From assembly GCA_026418275.1 (NCBI GenBank), contig JAOABQ010000112.1, positions 1 through 64,000 of the forward strand: a stretch of 64,000 nt of DNA. Reading direction: 5' to 3'. This DNA is from Clostridia bacterium (GTDB lineage Bacteria > Bacillota > Clostridia > Acetivibrionales > DSM-2933). The first letter of the stretch is position 1. Each line of letters opens with the position of its first letter. The translations under genes and the position numbers were made by a program. The notes under the pieces are model-generated. The model searched no databases and was not told the origin of the DNA. It saw nothing but the letters and a program-made list of their open reading frames with translations. Positions 41,107-50,800 of this stretch are shown piece after piece.

Positions 41107-43515
41107 TTACGGTGCCGCATTTTTAACAATATAGTACCACTGATCACTTGTAGGTCTAGGGTTAAAAGGCTTCGGTAAATGCTGTTTGGCAACCCTAAGG
41201 AGTGTGAGGAAGTCATATCTGTAAGATACGGTATCCTTGCCCCAGTGCGCTGCAAGTACATTAAATGCACGGTGCACATCTTCAATCATGGCATTCCATT
41301 CAGCGTCCGAGGGAACTCCATTGGCATAGAATTTCCTCAAAGACTTGAAGAAATCTTCCATGTCACTCCAGCTCAGTTCAGGATTGTACCTGTATTCTAC
41401 TGCATCGTTCATAGCTTTCGTAACTGCATGAACTGTTGGAATATGGGATGCAAATCCGCCCATATTGAAATCTGTACATATATCTGTCGAGTTTATTGCC
41501 TTTTCTCTATTGGTTGTAAAAAGTTTTCTTTCATAAAGGGAGCCCAGACCTCTGTTATACGCAAAGGTTACAATGGTAAATTCCGCGATAGGGTCCTTGG
41601 CTTTGGCTAAAAATTCATTGTAATTTACATCTTTTGCTGCGTTTAATACTTCCCTGGTTACTGTTGTACTAATGGCAGATGAAATGGGAGCACTAATCCA
41701 ATTCAGATTTTTCATATCGCTTGAAACCTTAACATAGTTACCATGAGGAGGATTTGGCGGGAAGTAGTCCGGGAAGAACTTTGCCGCTTCATTGAAATTG
41801 GGGGATTCCTGCTGGAACGGACCGTCCGGATGCTCAAGCTGAATAGGCCAGTTCCACTGTTTTCCGTCTAATTCAATGGGAACTCCCGGATAACCCGGAT
41901 CGGCAGGTACAAGTCCGCAGGTCCAGTTTTCCTTGGTTCCCAATGCACTGATATAGTTGGGGTTGATCTTAAACTGTTCGAAAGCAAAGGCAAGCCCCAT
42001 ACCTACATATGAATTGGGAATTCTTATTCTGGTTTCCTTGGCTAAATTTACAGGATAACCTACGTTTCGAGGTTCACCTATTAATATTTGTGTTTTACTT
42101 GGAGGATTGTACATGATAAATGTATCGGTGACAGGTCCGACATCCTGTTTGTAGTAATCCTGTTCATTGAAGATCAAATCGGATGCTTTAAGGTCTGTCT
42201 TGCCCTTTTTCCATGAAGAGGGCAGGCTCTGATATTGAGGGTAAACAATGTCTTTTCCTCTAACATAATTGGGTCTGAAGTTTTGAGGGAATAACTTTGT
42301 GCCGGCTTTTTCCGCTTCAATGGTGATTTCCACCGATTTACCATAGGGGAATAGGCTTTGATATCCAAGATCAAAGGTTACAATATCTCCCTGCTTGCTT
42401 ACAATAACACTTCCGCCAGGAGTATTTGCTTTGGTAATGTTGGAGGAGCAGTCAAACTCAAAGTTCCAAATAGCAAAGAAGGTCCCGTTCCAAGCATAAC
42501 TGCTGTTGGGGTTTTTTACTATCATTTTTCCTGTGTAAGTTGAGCTTGTTTCGCTTACTGTAGTATAAGTTACGTTTAGTTCTCCCGAACTGTCTCCCGG
42601 TTCCTGGGTAGGTATGGTTGTCGGTGTAGAAGCGGAGGTAGTTGTAGGCGTCGGAGTCGGTGTTTCAGTGGTTGGAGGTGTAGTAGCTGTAGGGACAACT
42701 GGCGGATAATCGGCTGTAGCCTTATTAAAATTCTTTATAAGAATGGTGATATCCGTCATATTAATTGCCTTGTCAAGGTTTAAATCACAGATTTCATTGT
42801 ATTTACCGTCACCGGGAACGCTATTGAACACATTAACGATTTCAAGGATATCAGACATGTTGATTGCCTGGTCTACCAACAAATCCCCTGCCCACATGGC
42901 TAAGGGGGAACTTTGGGAGGATAGCGCCAAACTTGAATTGATGGATATGTTTTTTATTTCTCTTAACAAATAAGCCGGTTTGCTGATTTTTATCGTACAA
43001 ACGGTAAGGTTTTTGGGAATATTTAAAGTAAAATAACCATTTTCGTTTGTCTGCGTTGAAATTTCGGTATCTGCAACTTCCAGCTTAAATCCGGCCTTTA
43101 AACGGGGAGCCTCTTCGGTTGTAAAAGAAAAATCAGGTTCAATAAAACCGGAAAGGGTATTGTAGGATACCCCCGGTTGGGTTGGGGTAGGTGTAACTGT
43201 AGGTGTTGAAGTGTTTGAAGCCGGTTTTGTCGGAGTAGGTGTGTTGGTAGGAGCCGGTGTATTCGTAGGCCCGGCACTTACTTTTTCCCATATGGCAGGA
43301 GCGGCTTCCGGAGACCAGTCGGCTTGGGAAGTATGGGCTACAATACACTTGTATTCACTTCCGTTATAGGATACTAAATTACCAACCGAATATGGGGTAT
43401 TTACTTTCCATAAAGGTGCATCAGCAGAACCTGTCACAGAAAGAATGGATAACATAAGAAAAACAGAAAGAAAAACGGCCAGAATTTGTTTCATGGGCTT
43501 TGTCTTTTTTAACAT
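41107..43515 (-). CDS. Secreted dockerin/CBM multidomain protein with unrecognised C-terminal domain
   Basis: 802 residues. Signal peptide 1-32. CBM5/12-like module 34-80 (YSVGNLVSYNGSEYKCIVAH). A Thr-Pro linker (81-115), a carboxypeptidase-regulatory-like beta domain (118-200; TNENGYFTLNIPKN) and a type I dockerin (about 208-270) with two Ca-binding repeats, DLLVDQAINMSDILEIVNVF and DLNLDKAINMTDITILIKNF. A second Thr-Pro linker and a cellulose-binding-like beta domain follow (about 318-405). The last 390 residues have no obvious GH signature, but ISALGTKENWTCG and AKDPIAEFTIVTFAYNRGLG suggest an alpha-rich glycan hydrolase or lysozyme-like fold. AGGAGG sets the start. A dockerin implies cellulosome attachment. 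Confidence 0.85.
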   Translation of the reverse strand: MLKKTKPMKQILAVFLSVFLMLSILSVTGSADAPLWKVNTPYSVGNLVSYNGSEYKCIVAHTSQADWSPEAAPAIWEKVSAGPTNTPAPTNTPTPTKPASNTSTPTVTPTPTQPGVSYNTLSGFIEPDFSFTTEEAPRLKAGFKLEVADTEISTQTNENGYFTLNIPKNLTVCTIKISKPAYLLREIKNISINSSLALSSQSSPLAMWAGDLLVDQAINMSDILEIVNVFNSVPGDGKYNEICDLNLDKAINMTDITILIKNFNKATADYPPVVPTATTPPTTETPTPTPTTTSASTPTTIPTQEPGDSSGELNVTYTTVSETSSTYTGKMIVKNPNSSYAWNGTFFAIWNFEFDCSSNITKANTPGGSVIVSKQGDIVTFDLGYQSLFPYGKSVEITIEAEKAGTKLFPQNFRPNYVRGKDIVYPQYQSLPSSWKKGKTDLKASDLIFNEQDYYKQDVGPVTDTFIMYNPPSKTQILIGEPRNVGYPVNLAKETRIRIPNSYVGMGLAFAFEQFKINPNYISALGTKENWTCGLVPADPGYPGVPIELDGKQWNWPIQLEHPDGPFQQESPNFNEAAKFFPDYFPPNPPHGNYVKVSSDMKNLNWISAPISSAISTTVTREVLNAAKDVNYNEFLAKAKDPIAEFTIVTFAYNRGLGSLYERKLFTTNREKAINSTDICTDFNMGGFASHIPTVHAVTKAMNDAVEYRYNPELSWSDMEDFFKSLRKFYANGVPSDAEWNAMIEDVHRAFNVLAAHWGKDTVSYRYDFLTLLRVAKQHLPKPFNPRPTSDQWYYIVKNAAP

Positions 43516-44046
43516 TCAAAAAACCTCCTATTAACATAAATCTTAATCCTATATTATATATAGGTTATTTCGAAAGCATTGAGCAGTTGCTTGGCACAAG
43601 GGAAATTAATGCACTATAAAAATAGGCAGTCAATAGATTTGATTACTGTGCCGTGAGCATGTGAATAATCTCTATATGGCCGGTTTGCTGGCAAATTTGG
43701 TTTCAGCCGGTAGAGATATTTAATGAAATAAAGGTGTGTGTGGTTTTGAAAATGTTTTATATTGAATACGAAAAATGATATACATGTATACATTTTTCGT
43801 ACTTCAATTGCCTTGTACTTATTAACATATGTCTTTCCTAAAGGTGGTTTGCTCTGGTTATCAATTCTGTCATGTGCCAATTGCTTTTCATCATAAGTAT
43901 GTTATATTTTTATGCAAAGCGATGATCTCGGTTTATATAGAGTAACAAATTGTTGGAAAATTGCGGGCAGACAATGCAAACAAATCTACCCTTGTTTGGG
44001 AATGTTATGAATATTATATTAAAAACATAAATTATTAAAAAAAGGT

Positions 44047-44079
44047 GGGATAGGCGAAATAGGAGAATCAGCCTATCCC
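44047..44079. repeat. Hairpin with 9-bp perfect stem
   Basis: GGGATAGGC pairs with GCCTATCCC; no T-tract follows. Confidence 0.45.
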
Positions 44080-44553
44080 TGTATTTGGAATATATGAGAA
44101 TGCATTTTAAAAACTTGACACAATAATCATTCACAAGTAAGAAACCCTTGTGCTGCACCGAATAATTTTGCAAAACGAAAAAATGTGTCAGTTAAAGTAA
44201 TAACGGTTACATATTTCAGTATGTAAGCTTATAGTGTGTTTTATATTTCTTCAAAATAGTATGTTTACAGATAATGCGCAAACGTAATCATACTTAAAAA
44301 ATTAAAACGGTTTAATTTAACCGATAATGAAATTTTACAAAAAATTTCATGAGAAATCTATTGTTTATTTTGCTATTTACTATCCAATATTGGCCAATTG
44401 TTTAAGGGGAGTAACTTATATCATGTGCAATAAAACAGGATAGCCTTTTTAGGGACAAAGGCCTTTGATGGTGGTAGATTAGAAATTTAATTGTTGAAAT
44501 ATTCTATATATTAAAGCATTAAGGTTGAAGCCTTTATACTTTAATATATTCAA

Positions 44554-44591
44554 TTTGAAAAAAGGGTGATAAAATATCACCCCTTTTCAAA
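44554..44591. terminator. Strong hairpin in the leader region
   Basis: TTTGAAAA and GGGTGATA pair with TATCACCC and TTTTCAAA around AAA, about 270 bases before the SLH-RHS start. It could end an upstream transcript or attenuate this gene. Confidence 0.6.
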
Positions 44592-44856
44592 TTTAGGTGA
44601 AAAAAGTTAGCACTTTATTGAACGGTGAAGTTTGGATATAATTATGCGGAATATGCAATTTTATTATCATAATGAAAGAATTTATTAAGTATAGAATCTA
44701 TTGGGTGCGGAAATGCGCTAAAATTTCAATGTAAAACGAGTACTGCCACGCATATAAATAATTCTATATTTAGGAATTCTTGAATTATGTTTATATAGAC
44801 ATAAATTAAGATAGGTGTTAACACCGTATAGGATTAATAGGGGGGAGAGTTCTAAA

Positions 44857-47800
44857 ATGAGAACGAACGCAAGGGTGATATCCATTGTGCTTATTTTTGT
44901 CCTGCTTTTTACTCAAGTTTCCTTTGCAGTTTCAGGAGTAAAAGGGGAAAATCCGGAAACAGATTTAAATAAAGGATTTCCGGATATAAAAGGGCATTGG
45001 GCATATAATTCCATTGAGAAGTTTCGATTAAAAGGCTGGGTGAAGGGATATAAAGATCATCTTTTTTACCCGGATAAACTGATTAGCAGAGCAGAGTTTA
45101 CTGCGATGGTAATCAGAGTATTAAATAGCGCTAATCCGGAAGCAAAGAGTGCATATACCGATGTGAAGCCGGGGCAGTGGTTTTACAGGGAAGTTTCTTC
45201 TGCGGCAGAGAAAAAGTATATTCAAGGTTTTCCCGACGGCTCTTTTAAACCATTTAGTGAAATGAGCAGACAGGAAGTGGCAGTTTTTTCACAAAGGCTT
45301 TTAAATGTTCCCATGTTTGAGGGAGGGACTGGGATCAAATTTAGTGATGAAGAGAGTTTTCCTAATTGGTCTTCAGAAAGCATCAAAATATTGGCATCCC
45401 ATGAGGTTATTAAAGGATATCCGGATAAAACCTTTAAACCTGCTAAGATTGTAACCAGGGCAGAAGCAGTAAAAATGCTGGATATTATACTTAAGAAGCT
45501 GGAAATTCTAGAAGAAAGTACAAAGGAACCGATTCCCGGTGCAGTTGATTTGCCTGAACCAACGCCTGCACCTACTTCAACTCCGCTACCCACACCTACC
45601 TCCACACCGGTACCTACATTTGTACCGACGCCCACATCCACACCAACACCTGCTCCCATACCGGGAGGACCGATTGTGGAAGTAACAAAGCCGAATATTC
45701 TATTAAAGGTAACCGGGAACTTGAAACAAAACCGGAAGGTGGTCCTGGACGTGTCTTCCAGCACTTCTCCTTCAGCAAGTTATCCCATTCTCCCTGAAAA
45801 GACCGAGTGGGATATAACACCCATTACAGAGGGGATAGAGAAAAGCGATATTAAGATAGATAATGAAAAGTCTACATATTTTACTAAGGAGCTCCTCTTC
45901 AAAAAGCCCGGAAAGTATAGCGTGCGTGCTAAAATAGCGAATTCCAAGGATTTGGCTGCGACAGAAAAAACCATTGTTATTGCTGCGGATGAAAAACCGG
46001 TAGCGGATTTTAAAGTAAATCCTACCTTTATGAGAAACCCTGACAACGAGAATAAAGCTGAAGTTGAGTTTCTCGATTTAAGCGCCTCGAAGGACGGGGA
46101 TCCTATCGCAAAGAAGGTATGGAAAGTAAGGTTTGATTCCAATAACGACGGAAGCTTTGAAGATGAAATGTTTGAACCTTTGGAGAGTGGTGAAGGTCAA
46201 AAGGTGATACTGGCTACAAACCGGGTTGGACGGTATCAGGCAGAACTGGAAGTGACCGAAGGTTTTGATTCGGAAACCTTATCCCAATTTATCACTGAAG
46301 AGGATTATCAGAAGGCGGATACTTTATCTAAAGACCTGAATAAAAAGACCTTTATGGTGGATAATACTTCCCCGGAGGTTTCTTACAATTTGGAAAAGCC
46401 TAAAAAGCTGGATGTAGTATTTACAGTCGGTAAGGCTGAGGCTGGCAAAATTAACGATTTTTCCGCGGCAATTGAAAACTTTAGGAAAAAGGCAGCGGAT
46501 AACGGGATTGACGCCAGAATTTCCACAATTTCCACTCAAAGCATTACAGCCAGTGATTCTTTTAGTTGGGAGACCTATGACCATTATAATTATAAGGAAC
46601 CCTACGGCTCCGTATCCTTGCCTAATCACATTACAATAAACGGGAAGGATATCAAGATGGTGGGCTACACCGTGCTCCCTTATAAGGATTTCCTTTTTGT
46701 GCCGGACACCAACAAGACACAAAAAACATTTACCTTTGAGGTGAAAAGGGATCAAACGGACTGGCACAGTATGGAAGGCGGTGGATTCCTTTTTAATGCA
46801 TCTATTGTAAATAATAAATTAAGCGGATATTGTGTTTTGATTACCAGTGCTGGGATTAAACTGGATGAGTTATCCGGTGTCAATTTAACTGACTTCAGGA
46901 ATGGGAAGTATAATCTTGTAGAAAATGCCGGTAAGAAGCTTAGCACCTTCAGTATCAAAGACCCTTATGAAAATCACAGCTTGAAAATTGTTGTGGATCC
47001 CAATTCAGTGAGTCTTTGGGATAATGGAAGATTGGTTATAAACAATTATATCCTGCCCAAGAGCGACTACGGCTCCGGATTTGGTCCTATTATAAGTCAT
47101 GCAAGCCACAGCTGCGCGCAAATGTCGTACTTTACATTCAAGGACATTGTAATGACAACCGTGGTTGGAAAGAGTCTGGCGGAGGTTTTGGCTCAGCCCA
47201 ACTGGAGAAACGATGCCCAAAGACTGGTAGTCAACTTAAGTGATGAAGAAATACAGGAGTTAAATTCAGGGGAAAAGACGGCCCAAGTTGTTTCAAGTTT
47301 GTTAAAGCATTCTGTGGAATTTGCCGGATTAGGTACATCAGCTAACAAGGCCCAGTATGAGGCTGTAATCAAAGGTACGGCAGGAAACGGAATCTACCTT
47401 GATAACACAGACGTTCAAACTGCCATGACCGACCTGGAAAATTATATTTTTAATAAAGTGAATGAGAAGGATTATACGGTTTCTACCTATCTCGAACAAG
47501 GACATGAAATCCGGTATGCCAAAAAGTATACCGATAGGGAAAAGGATCATCAATATGAAGAAAGGTGGAGGTATATTCATAACCCTGCAGTTTTCCAAAC
47601 CAATACCGGGAAAGCGGATTTTGACGGAATAGCCCAACTGAGTCCTGTAACGGTGTTTGACTGGGTAGGGGAATATAAGATATCTACCCAATCCAAGGAT
47701 AACCCGGTTGGTAATGATGACCGCTTCAATGAATTCAGAAAATGGTCCGATGAGGCACTTACCGAAAAAACACTTACGGTACATAGAAAACCTGTTGCGG

Positions 47801-50800
47801 ACATGGAGGTATCCATCACTCTAAATAATGATAAAACTTCCTTTTTAACCAGTGTGACAGAAAGCTGCTATGATCCTGACCATATAAATGAAGTTGATAA
47901 GGGAATTGTTGTTTACGAGTATCAATGGAAGAACATCAAGGATTCGGTTTGGACCGAAGGGGAGCTTCCGGATACACTACCTTTAAATGAAGACTTTATA
48001 TTGATGCTCAGGGTGAAGGATAAAGAAGGGGCATACAGCCAGCCGGCTGTCAGGATTATTGCCACAAAGGGGGTTGTGCTGCCTACGCCGACGCCTACGG
48101 TCACACCTACCAATACGCCCAAACCAACCAACACACCAACGCCAAAACCGACGGTTACACCAACAGCAACACCAACAGCAACACCAACACCAACAAATAC
48201 GCCAACATATACGCCAACATATACACCTACAGCAACACCGACAAATACACCAACAGAAACTCCCACAACCACACCAACTGAGACACCGACAAATACACCA
48301 ACGCCGACTGCATCACCTACTTCAACACCCACAGCAACGCCAACAGAAACCCCTACAGAAACCCCTACAGAAACCCCTACGAATACCCCTACAGTAACAC
48401 CAACAAATACACCAACAGTAACACCTACGGCAACGCCCACAGTAACACCTACAAATACACCGGTACCCACACCATCCGTAACACCTGTACCGTCAGCGGA
48501 TGTGATACGGCCTCAAGTGAAAATCATAGCAACTTCAACCCGGCTAAAAGTTGGGGAAGAAGTTTCAATTGCTGTGGAGGCATCGGATAATGTAGGGATC
48601 GTGTTCCAAAACGTATCCATTAATGGGACTCCGGTTACCTTGAATGATTCTGGCATTTTCAAATATAAATCCGATATGCCGGGAATATTCAAGATTGAAG
48701 CTGCCGCCCTGGATGCATCACAAAATGAGGGCTACAGCAGTATGGAGATAAAATATATCGGGGATGGCGACACTACACCCCCGACCGTACTCTTTAGCTT
48801 GCCGGCAGAAGGCAGCGTTATCACGGCCTCTACGGACATAACAGGAACTGCCAGTGACGATAATCTGGTATGCTATAAACTGGAATATTCTGTGAAGGAT
48901 AAAAATGAATATATTGAGTTTGCAAGAGGAACGGGGTCTGTGACAAACGGTGTCCTTGGAAAGCTAAATCCAAGTCTCTTAAGAAATGGGCTTTATGATA
49001 TCAGGCTGACAGCAGAAGATAAAGGCGGAAATGCCAGGTATGTCATAAGAACTTATGAGATTGACGGAGAAATGAAGATAGGAAACTTCAGCATGAGCTT
49101 TGTTGATGTTAATTTGCCTCTTTCAGGGATTCCTATTACCGTTTCCCGCACCTATGACAGCAGAGACAAGGGAAAAGGAGATTTTGGTGTTTCATGGAAT
49201 CTTGGAGTAAGCAATATTGTACTTAAGGAGAGCTGTGTTCCGGGGGAATTTTGGCAGCAAAGCAAGGTAGGAGGGGCATTCGGTACGAACTACCTTAAAG
49301 AGACGATGCCGCACATTATTACGGTTACCTATCCTGATGGACGTACCGATAAGTTTCAGATGACGGTAAACCCCAACGCCAATTCCGTCGTCCCTATCCA
49401 GCAGACAACAGTGTCTTTTGTCCCGAAACCGGGTACATATTCCCAGCTTGAAGCTGTAGCAGATAATCTTTGCTGGGTTAAGCCAGGGCAGCTTTTCGAT
49501 TCCGATTATGCCGTATACAATCCGGATACGTATAAGTTAACTACCCGCGACGGTACGGTTTATATTATCAATCAAAACACGGGTCTGGAAAGGATTATAG
49601 ACATTAATGGCAATCAGCTGACCTTTAGCAAGGACGGAATTACCCATTCAGCTGGGAAAAGCGTGAAGTTTATACGAGATGACCAGGGTCGTATTACAGA
49701 GGTTTCGGACCCGATGGGAGCGAAAATAAGTTATGCCTATGACTTCTATGGCGATCTTGTATCGGTGACCGATCAAACGGGTAGTATAACCAGATTTAAG
49801 TATAATTCCCGGCATGACCTAATAGAGTTTGTGGATCCTAGGGGCTTGAAACTTGCAAAGAATATATATGATGATGAAGGAAGACTTATTGCATGTGTGG
49901 ATGGGGATGGAAATAAAATCGAATACCAGCACCATACGGATGAAAGCAAAGAAGTGATTAAAGACCGCCTTGGAAACATAACCACCCTGACTTACGACAC
50001 CAATGGCAATATCCTGGAAGAGACAGATGCTTTGGGTTCCAAAAAGAGCTATACGTATGATTCTACAGGAAATAAGCTTTCGGAAACCGATGCGCTGGGT
50101 AATAAGACAAGTTTTACCTATGTGGAAAACAGAATAACCAGCAAAACCGATGCATTGGGTAACAAAACCGAATACTTATATGATGCAAATGGCAGAATTC
50201 TTGAAATAAAGGATCCATCAGGAAATATAACCAAAAACACATATGATTTGAGGGGGAACCTGACTTCAACCGTTGATTCACTGGGAAAGACAACAAAGTA
50301 TACCTATGATGTAAGGGGAAATCTGACCGAGGTTTTGGATCCGGAAGGGAAAAAGATTATTTATGCTTATGATTTGTCAGGGAATAAAGTGAAGGAAACC
50401 GACCCGGAAGGAAATGTGACCGATTATACCTATGACGGAAACGGAAATCAAACGTCTAAGACTCTGACAATGAAAACTCCGCAAGGAGAGCAAAAAGTTA
50501 CATATGCCTATGTTTATGACAAGGCCAATAGATTGATCAAAACCACCGATCCGTATGGAAATGTCACTCAAACTCTATATAATTCCGTTGGGAAGAAAGA
50601 GGCTGCCATCGATAAATTAGGCAATCGTACAGCATATGAATATGATCTTTACGGTAATCTCACTAAGACCCTTTACCCGGATCATACCGAAGAGACCTAC
50701 ACTTACGACGCGGAGGGAAGAAAGCTTTCGTACACCGACCGTGCCGGAAGGACCGAACAGTACGCTTACGACAAGTTGGGACGTTTGCTTAAGACAATAT

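Larger units (their letters stand above)
43516..44856. other. Long non-coding region (about 1.3 kb) with hairpins
   Basis: No frame with family resemblance exists on either strand. It contains GGGATAGGC/GCCTATCCC (44047-44079) and TTTGAAAA/TTTTCAAA with GGGTGATA/TATCACCC inside (44554-44591). It must hold promoters and perhaps regulatory leaders for the dockerin gene to the left and the SLH-RHS gene to the right. Confidence 0.4.

Noticed and set aside
43614..44173. Two leftward frames of 88 and 87 codons
   Set aside because: Lys/Asn/Tyr/Phe-rich text typical of AT-rich non-coding DNA, with no ribosome binding sites.
47922..48470. 182-codon leftward Val/Gly-rich frame
   Set aside because: It is the antisense shadow of the ACN/CCN linker repeats; the sense strand is part of a clear long gene.
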